Source of the DNA: RGIG6165 sp045545175
Lineage (GTDB): Bacteria; Bacillota; Clostridia; Oscillospirales; Feifaniaceae
Length of the DNA stretch: 17,331 nucleotides
Assembly: GCA_045545175.1 (NCBI GenBank)
Contig: JAZQAK010000013.1
Coordinates: 1-17,331, forward strand
Direction of reading: 5' to 3'
The position numbers and the translations under genes are program-made. The stretch's first letter is position 1, and each line of letters starts with the position of its first letter. The notes under the pieces were generated by a model. It saw nothing but the letters and a program-made list of their open reading frames with translations, was not told the DNA's origin and did not search any database. Below are positions 1 to 7,500 of the stretch, piece after piece.

Positions 1-91
1 CGGTGACGCAGGTGCAGGTATCGGCGGTGGCGCAGCACCCGGTGGTGCAGGCCCGGCAGGACCCGCAGGTCCGTCGGTAGATGACGGTGGA
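1..91. repeat. 91-bp terminal direct repeat, left copy
   Basis: These 91 bases are identical to 17241-17331. They encode the Gly/Ala/Pro-rich linker (GGGAAPGGAGPAGPAGP) of the giant surface protein in the same reading frame at both ends. An exact overlap of odd length at the two ends of a sequence is what a de Bruijn assembler leaves when a contig closes on itself or stops at a shared repeat. It could also be a real repeat in two neighbouring paralogous genes. Confidence 0.97.
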
Positions 92-700
92 GCAGGAGAT
101 GACGGTGAAACGACAGATCCCGTAACACCCACACCCGATGATAACAGACGCTTCATCGACGTGGCAGAAACAGACTGGTTCAACAAAGCAGTAAACTACG
201 TAGCAGATAACAATTACTTCCAGGGCGTAAGCGAAAACGAATTCGATCCTGACGGAAAGATGACGAGAGCAATGCTTGTGACAGTAATAGGCAGAATAGC
301 AAAGGCTGACGTATCACAGGCAAAGAGTGACTTTGCTGACGTGGCAGACGGTGTCTGGTATGCAGGTTACGTAGCGTGGGCTGAAGAAAACGGAATAGTA
401 ACGGGTGTCGGAGAAGGCAAGTTTGCACCTAACGACAATGTTACGAGAGAACAGATAGCGGCAATCCTTATGAGATATGCTGCAACAAAGGGAATAGAGA
501 CGAGTGTTGATAACACAGAAAAGTATGATTCAATGAAGGATACGGCAAATGTATCCGGATATGCGGTAGATGCACTTAAGTGGGCAACATCAAACGGAAT
601 CATAAACGGTGCAGAAGGCAACATCAATCCGAAAGGAAATGCTACGAGAGCAGAAGTGGCACAGATGATAATGAATTTCTGCAACACGTTCTCTATCTAA
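2..700 (+). CDS. C-terminal part of a giant SLH-anchored surface protein (5' end outside the window or at 4465)
   Basis: The frame is open from the first base and stops at 698-700, giving 232 residues. It begins with a Gly/Pro/Ala-rich, collagen-like linker and an acidic Thr/Pro spacer (about 2-151). Three SLH domains follow: about 152-310 (FIDVAETDWFNKAVNYV, TRAM), 332-492 (FADVADGVWYAGYV, TREQ) and 524-690 (TRAE). SLH triplets bind pyruvylated secondary cell-wall polymers, so this is the wall anchor of an exported protein. A GTG at 161 could be mistaken for a start, but it lies inside SLH1 and has no ribosome binding site, so I treat the gene as 5' incomplete. The last codons before 17331 are the same sequence in the same frame, so this is very probably the end of the 4465 gene or of a near-identical tandem paralogue. 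A terminator follows 8 bases after the stop. Confidence 0.93.
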   Translation, partial: GDAGAGIGGGAAPGGAGPAGPAGPSVDDGGAGDDGETTDPVTPTPDDNRRFIDVAETDWFNKAVNYVADNNYFQGVSENEFDPDGKMTRAMLVTVIGRIAKADVSQAKSDFADVADGVWYAGYVAWAEENGIVTGVGEGKFAPNDNVTREQIAAILMRYAATKGIETSVDNTEKYDSMKDTANVSGYAVDALKWATSNGIINGAEGNINPKGNATRAEVAQMIMNFCNTFSI

Positions 701-708
701 TTACAAAT

Positions 709-747
709 AAAAACGGTATGGCGAAACGCCATACCGTTTTTGTTTTA
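709..747 (+). terminator. Rho-independent terminator of the giant gene
   Basis: The arms 709-723 and 727-741 are perfectly complementary (15 bp, AAAAACGGTATGGCG) around an AAA loop. A T-rich tract runs to about 747. It begins 8 bases after the stop at 700. The same hairpin recurs at 4141-4180. Confidence 0.93.
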
Positions 748-807
748 TAAAACTGGATTGTTTCAAAAAATGAAAACAACATCCAAAAAAGTTGTAAGTC
801 CCATTAG

Positions 808-835
808 TTGAAATGCTGTCTGTGTGTGATATAAT
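808..835 (+). promoter_or_regulatory. Sigma-A-like promoter of the truncated paralogue
   Basis: TTGAAA at 808-813 and a perfect TATAAT at 830-835 are separated by 16 bp, which predicts a transcript start near 842. The promoter lies between the terminator at 709-747 and the degenerate paralogue. The broken gene is therefore probably still transcribed on its own rather than by read-through. Confidence 0.7.
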
Positions 836-902
836 TAACAGTAGATACAGTGGTGCGAATCGAATTGTTGTGCAATGTGTAATAAATGTATAAATTATAA
901 AA

Positions 903-1106
903 ATGGTAATATTTCATTTTGGAGGAAAAGTTACTCTTAATCTTGAGAACTGTACCGTAGTCACCGTTTGCGGTGGCGGTTACGATACCAAATCAACGAC
1001 GATAGGTGCAGCGTGTATCAACGTCGGCGAAAACGTTAATATTACGGGCTGCGTGTATCCGAAAGGCTCGGGCGAACGAGCAGACGGTGAAAATCCGGTC
1101 CGGTAA
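903..1106 (+). pseudogene. 5' fragment of a truncated giant-protein paralogue (beta-solenoid segment)
   Basis: The frame encodes 67 residues. From about 930 it matches the giant protein at 14032-14190: NLENCTVVTVCGGGYD here against NLTNCSVKNIYGGGYG there, continuing to KGSGERADGE against KGSAEAHDGN. The giant frame then continues SGPLKKNC, and the equivalent SGPVNREAYM is found here in another frame from about 1094. A single base has therefore been lost near 1088-1096 in or beside an A run, and the original frame stops at 1104-1106. Relative to the giant gene, this copy starts about 3,190 residues in, so it lacks the signal peptide and all N-terminal units. ATG 903 has no ribosome binding site. 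A GGAGG at 921-925 lies inside the frame, with no suitable start after it. Confidence 0.75.
921..925 (+). promoter_or_regulatory. Orphan Shine-Dalgarno left by an internal deletion
   Basis: GGAGGAAAA here matches the GGAGGAAAA ribosome binding site of the giant gene (4454-4462), where ATTATG continues into the start codon. Here the following bases are already internal solenoid sequence and the ATG is missing. The gap from the -10 box to GGAGG is 85 nt here and 86 nt in the giant gene. This suggests the two leaders are related and that a deletion began just after the ribosome binding site. Confidence 0.5.
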
Positions 1107-1108
1107 AC

Positions 1109-1115
1109 AGGGAGG
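1109..1115 (+). promoter_or_regulatory. Ribosome binding site for the 1121 start
   Basis: AGGGAGG lies 5 nt before ATG 1121 and starts 3 nt after the stop of the upstream fragment (1104-1106). The giant protein has ordinary internal codons at the equivalent place (KKNCHI), so this site arose by substitution within former coding sequence. It could allow re-initiation by ribosomes that have just terminated. Confidence 0.55.
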
Positions 1116-1120
1116 CTTAT

Positions 1121-4024
1121 ATGACGCTCAATGATGCAGATAAAGTATCTGCACAGTTCAAAAAAATCAAATATACAAAATCACAGGCTCCGTACATATA
1201 CGTAAACGGTGTTGCGCTGGGTGAAATGGCAGAAACGTCAATTGCAACGTTTGAAACGGCAGAGAAGAAGGTTGAAGTTACGTCGGCAGAGTCGGCTGAC
1301 TACAGAGGTAACAGACCGATAGTATTCTTAAACGGTATACCGACCGTTATTGCAGGCGACGGAAAGGGTCATTCGTATCTCTATCAGGCAAAGACGAAAG
1401 ATGGTACGCTCAACGCATACCAGAAGAATGCTGACGGCACCTTCAAGTATGAAAATGGTAAGAGAGTTTCTAATATCGTGCGTGACCCCTTAACAGGTCG
1501 GGCAATAAAGGGACCGAAGCTTGTTGACCTTGACGTAATCGACTGCGTTGTATACGGCGGCGCAAACGGTAAATCTGTTGAAGACGTATACGTAGAGTTC
1601 CATATCGGTGGCGGTATGTGGGTATTCTATGCAGGTTGCCGTAGTGGTAACGCGGGCTACGACTCAGAGGGTAACGAAGTCGGTCTTATCGAGGTAAGAC
1701 AGTTTGGCGGCGGACCGTTTGATGAAATGTATATAGGTAACGTACTGGGATATGACGTTGAAGGTAATCAGACGGTTAACGTATTGGCTTCAAAAACGGT
1801 ATTCCTTGGCCTTGACGGCGGAACAAAGCTCATAAATCTTGCAGGTCAGGCAGGTACGGTCGGAAGTGAACAAAAATACATTGACGGTTATTACAGCAAA
1901 GCAGGTGAAACCGTTTCGTACACCGATTACAGTAACCGGACACACGAAATAACGGGTAAGTGGGAAGGTTATAATCTTGACGTAACCAAGGAAGATTATC
2001 AGAAGTACTACGAATCCACGAATGCACGCTTTAACGGAGAAGATAATACAGACTTTTTAAACGGCAAATTCTACGTAGACCCGTATGACGATCATTATAC
2101 GGTATACTGTTTACTCGGCTCTTTCTCAACTAACCGCCTGTACCTTGGAACGTACGGAACAGAGTATAACGTGGAACGTAACAGAGTGTTCGGTAATACT
2201 TATTTCAGACAGTCTGCATACGGCTTCAGGTACGATGCCGAGCTTGATATGTTCGTTGAAGATTATAACGACTATCTGGGACGCTATTTATGTCTTGGAC
2301 ATTTCTATGCCGGTTCTAACACGGGTGTAAAGTACGGCGATATAAGACTGGATAACGAAGCGGTGATGACGCCTATTAACCCGTTCGGTAATGCTGTTTC
2401 AGGTGCAGTGAATTACGGTCATACGTATGTAAATATGTATGAATCGGATACAAATCCGATATTGAAAGATGAACTGTATAAAGAAATCACTGTGAGGGTT
2501 GCACCGAATCTGACTATCAATCAGAATTTCTTCCCGAAGTGGAGTCATACTTCGGCATGGGCACTTTGTGTTGATAAGGATATGGCTAAACTTGCCATCG
2601 ACAAGGGTTACGTTACGGGAGTAAGCAGTCCCGAAGACGTGCGAGTATCAATGCTTTCGGCGGAAGACGGTGCACGACTTCTCAACTACTATTACACGGG
2701 ATCATTTGACGAATTTGTAACGAGTGAGAATGAACAGCAGACGGACGGTTACAAGAGAGTATTTGATGCTTCAGACGATATTGGCAATTTTGTCATCCGT
2801 CATTTTGAAGGTCGACTTTCAAGTCAGAAGGGTATGGAAAGATATCTTATAAGAGATGCATATCATTTCGGTGACTCACAGCTTATCACGTTTCCCAATG
2901 GCGAAACGATGCTTATTGACGTTGGTCAGAACGAGTCAGGAATACTGATAAACGATATCAGGAACATACTTGAACAGTATAAGGAAATGGGTATTGGTGA
3001 CGGCAAGACGATTGATTACTTCGTAATTACACATCCTCACGTTGACCATCAGAATAATGCTGCACCTGTATTAAGGGCATTTGATATCAAAACGCTGATA
3101 TTGCCACCGTACGACAGTGTTACCAAACCTTCGTGGTATGCGGTGGTTGACGCAATGAGCGAAAGATATATGAGAGAGGGTAAAGACCCTATTAACATCA
3201 TAAGAGTTCAGCGTGGCGATACGTTTACCATAGGCGAAGGTGATGAAGCGGTAGACGTATACGTTCTCAATCCGGGTGATTACTCGTATAAAACGTACTC
3301 ACTTGACGAAATGTGCATAATGATTGCACAGGGCATAGGCAGTGGTTTATATAATCCCTGCGGTATAGGTATGATATTTAACTATAAGGGGCAGAAATAC
3401 CTAACTGCTGCGGACATAAAGAAAGATGCTGAACAGGTGATGCTCAAAACGTATGGCAAGGACTTCCTTAAGTGTGACGTTGTGAAACTCAGTCACCACG
3501 GTCATGCAACGTCAAATATCTGGGGCTTTATGAGTGCTGTTAGTCCTGACATCGCTATTCAGAATGCTATTTCTATGGCACATGCCGATGCATCAGTACC
3601 TGTGTATCTGTCAAACAATAACACGGGTGGATTTGCGGAAGACCTCTTCACAACAGGTATTGTAGGTAATTTAAAGATTACCTTTGACGGTGAAAACGTT
3701 ACGTCGGTAACACAGTTCCAAAGTCGTGCTTTTGAACGTACGACTGACGAGTATAAGAACCTTGAAGCAGCTTATGAAGCACTTCTTGAAAGCGTAGCAG
3801 ATACGAGAGATTCGCTTACGGTTGTTTCTGACGGGGCAACCGCACCCTACGGAACAGCGTATATCTGGAACAGCCATGCAAACTATATCGACGGTCAGCT
3901 TGAAGAACTCTCGAAGAGATACTATTCAGGCACGATGACAATCGATATGCTTGAAGACTATGCTGATAAACTCGAATCACTCGAAGAATTCATCGACGGT
4001 GCTACGATGTACGGTTGCAGATAA
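1121..4024 (+). CDS. Truncated giant-protein paralogue: solenoid plus ComEC-like MBL-fold hydrolase, no signal or anchor
   Basis: The frame encodes 967 residues aligning throughout with 14224-17130 of the giant gene. A 36-residue stretch (YQAKTKDGTL to NIVRDP, about 1381-1490) is identical, and the rest is clearly more diverged. Residues 1-490 are Gly-rich solenoid and spacer. Residues from about 575 to 850 form an MBL fold of the ComEC/Rec2 type: LIDVGQ near 600, metal motif HPHVDH (638-643), the AADI aspartate (765) and SHHGH (histidines 792-793). All expected metal ligands are present. The last 115 residues match the alpha-helical tail of the giant protein. There is no signal peptide. The C-terminal TMYG runs into CR-stop because a deletion shifted the frame, so the SLH anchor is lost. 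ATG 1121 has a good ribosome binding site, so a cytosolic fragment could be made. It could equally be a decaying pseudogene or a silent donor for recombination with the giant gene. Confidence 0.8.
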   Translation: MTLNDADKVSAQFKKIKYTKSQAPYIYVNGVALGEMAETSIATFETAEKKVEVTSAESADYRGNRPIVFLNGIPTVIAGDGKGHSYLYQAKTKDGTLNAYQKNADGTFKYENGKRVSNIVRDPLTGRAIKGPKLVDLDVIDCVVYGGANGKSVEDVYVEFHIGGGMWVFYAGCRSGNAGYDSEGNEVGLIEVRQFGGGPFDEMYIGNVLGYDVEGNQTVNVLASKTVFLGLDGGTKLINLAGQAGTVGSEQKYIDGYYSKAGETVSYTDYSNRTHEITGKWEGYNLDVTKEDYQKYYESTNARFNGEDNTDFLNGKFYVDPYDDHYTVYCLLGSFSTNRLYLGTYGTEYNVERNRVFGNTYFRQSAYGFRYDAELDMFVEDYNDYLGRYLCLGHFYAGSNTGVKYGDIRLDNEAVMTPINPFGNAVSGAVNYGHTYVNMYESDTNPILKDELYKEITVRVAPNLTINQNFFPKWSHTSAWALCVDKDMAKLAIDKGYVTGVSSPEDVRVSMLSAEDGARLLNYYYTGSFDEFVTSENEQQTDGYKRVFDASDDIGNFVIRHFEGRLSSQKGMERYLIRDAYHFGDSQLITFPNGETMLIDVGQNESGILINDIRNILEQYKEMGIGDGKTIDYFVITHPHVDHQNNAAPVLRAFDIKTLILPPYDSVTKPSWYAVVDAMSERYMREGKDPINIIRVQRGDTFTIGEGDEAVDVYVLNPGDYSYKTYSLDEMCIMIAQGIGSGLYNPCGIGMIFNYKGQKYLTAADIKKDAEQVMLKTYGKDFLKCDVVKLSHHGHATSNIWGFMSAVSPDIAIQNAISMAHADASVPVYLSNNNTGGFAEDLFTTGIVGNLKITFDGENVTSVTQFQSRAFERTTDEYKNLEAAYEALLESVADTRDSLTVVSDGATAPYGTAYIWNSHANYIDGQLEELSKRYYSGTMTIDMLEDYADKLESLEEFIDGATMYGCR

Positions 4025-4133
4025 CGATTACTTCCAGAGTGTAAGCGAAAAGGAATTCAATCCGAAAGGAAATGCCACGAGAGCAGAAGTGGCACAGATG
4101 ATAATGAATTTCTGCAACACGTTCTCTATCTAA
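4014..4133 (+). pseudogene. Out-of-frame hybrid SLH remnant
   Basis: Read from 4014, the sequence gives VADNDYFQSVSEKEF, which matches the first SLH domain at 200-243. It then switches at about 4057 to NPKGNATRAEVAQMIMNFCNTFSI-stop, which matches the third SLH domain at 625-700. The linker (equivalent to 17131-17240 plus 92-199) and most of the SLH array (about 245-623) are missing. The frame is +1 relative to the 1121 gene, which stops at 4022-4024. The SLH1/SLH3 join falls within homologous sequence (EFDPDGKMTRA against NINPKGNATRA), as expected for recombination between repeats. Confidence 0.85.
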
Positions 4134-4140
4134 CTACAAT

Positions 4141-4180
4141 AAAAAACGGTATGGCGAAACGCCATACCGTTTTTTATTTA
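4141..4180 (+). terminator. Rho-independent terminator of the truncated paralogue
   Basis: A perfect 16-bp stem (4141-4156 with 4160-4175) closes an AAA loop and is followed by TTTTTTATTTA. The core is the same as the terminator at 709-747, and the flanking 3' coding sequence is also nearly identical. The terminator therefore belongs to the duplicated segment. Confidence 0.93.
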
Positions 4181-4337
4181 TAGTTTGTTAAAATCGTAAA
4201 AAACGATATTTTCAGTAAAAATATTATATCATTTCTGTTTTGTCGTGTGATAAAGTATATGCGTATCCGCATTTCTGTACTGTTTTTTACAGAATAGTAA
4301 AATGTTATAAAAATGAGTAAAAAAGTTGAAAATTTTG
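4181..4337. other. AT-rich intergenic control region upstream of the giant gene
   Basis: I see no gene here. It contains short inverted repeats: AAAATCGT/ACGATATTTT (about 4190-4212, imperfect), ATGCG-TATC-CGCAT (4259-4272) and CTGT-TTTTT-ACAG (about 4280-4292). These could be operator sites, but chance is possible at this base composition. A short open frame at 4313-4510 (MSKKVENF...) overlaps the promoter and the giant gene start and is unlikely to be real. Confidence 0.4.
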
Positions 4338-4367
4338 TTGACGAAATAGCATTATATGGGGTACAAT
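4338..4367 (+). promoter_or_regulatory. Sigma-A-like promoter of the giant gene
   Basis: TTGACG at 4338-4343 and TACAAT at 4362-4367 are separated by 18 bp, with expected transcript start near 4374. That gives a leader of about 90 nt before ATG 4465. The leader shows GTGCA and AATGT at nearly the same offsets as the leader of the truncated paralogue, but is otherwise diverged. Confidence 0.65.
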
Positions 4368-4450
4368 GTATGATGAAAGGTTGTAAAAATCACAGCAAAA
4401 TCGTGCACAACACACAAAAAATGTTCGTTTACACGACTGTGACTACGCAA

Positions 4451-4458
4451 AAAGGAGG
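4451..4458 (+). promoter_or_regulatory. Ribosome binding site of the giant gene
   Basis: AAAGGAGG lies 6 nt before ATG 4465 and is close to a perfect anti-Shine-Dalgarno match. Together with the signal peptide that begins directly at this ATG, it fixes the start. The frame is closed upstream by TAA at 4384-4386. Confidence 0.92.
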
Positions 4459-4464
4459 AAAATT

Positions 4465-4548
4465 ATGCGCAAATCAACTAGACTTCTGGCAATGCTTCTT
4501 GCGATTTTAATGATTGTATCGGCATTTCCGGTAAGTGTACTCGCTGCT
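4465..4548 (+). other. Sec signal peptide of the giant protein
   Basis: The first 28 residues have a basic N-region (MRKSTR), a hydrophobic core (LLAMLLAILMIVSAF) and a small-residue cleavage region (VSVLA-A-D). No lipobox cysteine or LPXTG-type sorting motif is seen, which fits anchoring through SLH domains. Confidence 0.92.
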
Positions 4549-7500
4549 GACAGCGTTGCTGAAAGCGGAGTAATCACAAAAGTTGACCCGGACGAAGAAC
4601 TCGCTTGGGCAACAAAGTTCTTGTATTCGGGAAAGGGGGAGAACGATACCGTTTGGACGACTCAAACAGCAGGAATTGTTGAAGTAACCAATCCCAAATT
4701 CTATACCGAGATTCCCGCAGAGGTAGACGGTGAGAAAAAATACATTTCCGCTGAGGCTGAATGGACTCTCGTTTCCGCTACCGATGCGGAAGGAAGTCCT
4801 ATAGCAGATCCCATCTATGACAGTAAGGCTATAGGTACGACCTATACTTTCAAGCCTGAGATATCTGGAACATTCACGTGGAAATGTGAAGTACCCAGAA
4901 TCACGGTTGAAATTGTAGACGGTGCCATTGGTTATAGCGGTAGCAGAGCCGGTATTGTAACAAACCACACAAAACCTATCAACGTTGTTTACAAAGACTA
5001 CGTGGTGTACGATGCAACGGGCTGTAATCAGATGTTTACACGCGAAAGCGGTAACACCAATCTTTTTGGTCCCGCTCTCTCATCAATATCACCCGGTATT
5101 ACGAGAGAGGATGCTTTTACAGCACCTGTGTATAACACGGATATTTATGCAACAGGCAACATATGCGGTTCAGTTGCAGGCGGCGGCTTTCATGTGAACC
5201 TTGAGGGTAACACAAACGTCGTTGTTGAAAAAGCAACACTTTCTGGTCGATTTTATGGTCATGTATTAGGCGGTGGTTTTACTTATAGAGATCCCAAAAC
5301 AGCAATTGTGACCGGTGATACAAATGTAACTGTTATTGATTCAACGCTCACCCAAGGTGAAGCTGCAGTATATGGTGGCGGCTGGGCGTACGATAAGAGT
5401 ACAGTTGCAACTGTCGATGGTAATACCAATGTGACAATTAAGGATTCAACAGTCACGCATGTATATGGTGGTGGCTGGGGCCGTGCTGCTATAGCAGACG
5501 TAACGGGCACAGCAAAGGTAACGGTTGTTGATTCAACGGTTACTAATCTGTATGCCGGTGGTAGGGCGAGCAGCTCAACGACTGCTGAGGCAAATGTTAA
5601 AAATGCTATCGTTGATATTTCGGGCGCATCAAAAATTACAAATATCTACGCAGGTGGCAATGCTGAAAATGGCACAGCAAATGTTACAGAAACTACAACG
5701 ATAAACATTCACAAAATTGCTAACCCTGCAGATATCGGTACGATTTCAAGGGGTAACGCAGCAAAACTCGTTGTAAAGCTTGATGATACAAGTAAGTCAC
5801 TTCTTACAAACGGTAACATCATAGTTGATGACGTAAATGAGCTTTATATCAATGGTGAACTTTACAAGGGTACGGTTGACGAAACAACTATTTCCCGTCC
5901 CGCATCTATCGTCGTAGGCACTGCAAGCACATCACTCTCCGAAACGTTCGGTGAAATCACCGGATTTACATGGAGTGGTAATGATTCTGCAACAGGTAAT
6001 GGTGTATTCACTCTTACAGCACCCGAAGGCTATTTCTTTGACGGTTACGTAAAGACGAAGGAATACACAATCCTCGTAACAGAAAGTGCGGTTGCAGTAG
6101 AAAGCGTAACGCTTGATAAGACTGCGGCTGAAATTCAGGTTAATGAAAAAGTTGCACTCACAGCAACGGTTTCCCCTGAACTTGCAACGGATAAGACTGT
6201 TACGTGGAAGTCGGAAAATGAGAATATTGCAACGGTTGAAGACGGCGTTGTAACAGGCGTAGGCGTAGGTACGACGAAAATCACGGCTTCGGCAGGCGGT
6301 GCAAGTGCTACCTGTGAAGTAACTGTAAATCAGGCTACTATGATAACGGCAGTTGATACATCGGAACTCGTTATGGTAACGAAATTCCTTTATTCAGCTG
6401 ACCCGACAGACACAGTGAACAGATGGTGGAAGAGCGGTTATTCAAATGTGACCGAACCGAAGTTCTACGACGAACTTACAGTTTCTGTGGCAGGTGCTGA
6501 GCCGGCGGCACTCTCAGGCTTTACGTGGAAATGTGACGAATACGATTCCACGGCAGTTGGAGAGACGTTTACCTTTACTGCAGTGGCACCCGTAGGTTAT
6601 ACATTTGATGCAAGTGTTACTGTTCCTACAATCACTGTAAAGATTGTACCCGGTACGGTAATACGTGCAGGTAACCATATCAGAGTGGTAACCTCCGAGA
6701 ATGAAGCTGTTAATCTCGTGGTTAAGGGCGATTCCGGTATCGAAGGCTATCCCAATGTAATATACGACGCTACGGGTTGCAACAATCTGTTTAACTACAC
6801 AGGTACAACAGATGATTACGTAAGTGACGGTTTCGCTTCAGCAAAGACAACTGCTGTTTACGGCGGTATAGGTAATGCGACAGAAGGTCTTGGATCGGCG
6901 AATACAATCTACAACGGTGAAATAGAATACGATACCAAGATTACGCTGACGGGCGGTGCTGACGTAAATGCCGTATACGCATCTTCACGTGGTTATAGCC
7001 CGACAGGTGATGCATACGTTGAAATTTACGGAAAAGCATCCGTTAATAATTTACGTGCAGGAACGTATAAGTCCACTAAGTTTAACGGTACTACGTATGT
7101 GGATATTCACGACCTTGATGAAGAATCCGCAATTAATAACATTTTGTTGGATTATGGCAATAAGCTCGTTGTAACTCTTGATGATACGAGTGCACATCTT
7201 ATTGATGCAGTTAAAGACTGGAAAACCAATGAGAATATAGAAGTTTACATCAACGAAAAAGAAGTTGTAGTAGTTTCTGAACTTGACATAGCAAAGACGG
7301 AATATACCGTAGCATACGGTACACCTCGTGAAGACGTAGGTCTCCCCACGTCATTTGAAGTTGGCGGTCAGCTGGTTGACGGCTTCACTTGGGAAGGTGA
7401 CTATGATGCTTTAAGAAAAGGCACGTATACGCTTACGCTTAAAGCTCCGCAGTATTACTATCTTGACGTTGAAATTGCAGTTACTGTAACGGTAGAACCG

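Noticed and set aside
367..687. Minus-strand frame with hydrophobic stretches
   Set aside because: It is antisense to three clear SLH domains.
2085..2330. 81-codon plus-strand frame
   Set aside because: It is a shadow frame inside the solenoid part of the truncated paralogue, whose own frame aligns with the giant protein.
4313..4510. Small plus-strand frame MSKKVENF... upstream of the giant gene
   Set aside because: It runs through the -35/-10 promoter, the ribosome binding site and the signal-peptide codons, and has no ribosome binding site of its own.
4507..4968. 153-codon open frame on the minus strand
   Set aside because: It lies fully inside the giant gene just after its signal peptide, has no ribosome binding site or recognisable domain, and is Cys/Tyr/Arg-rich as expected for a shadow frame.
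5160..5760. Short-period Gly-rich repeats considered as a CRISPR-like or satellite array
   Set aside because: The repeats are protein-level solenoid turns with variable DNA and variable spacing, and no constant direct repeat is present.
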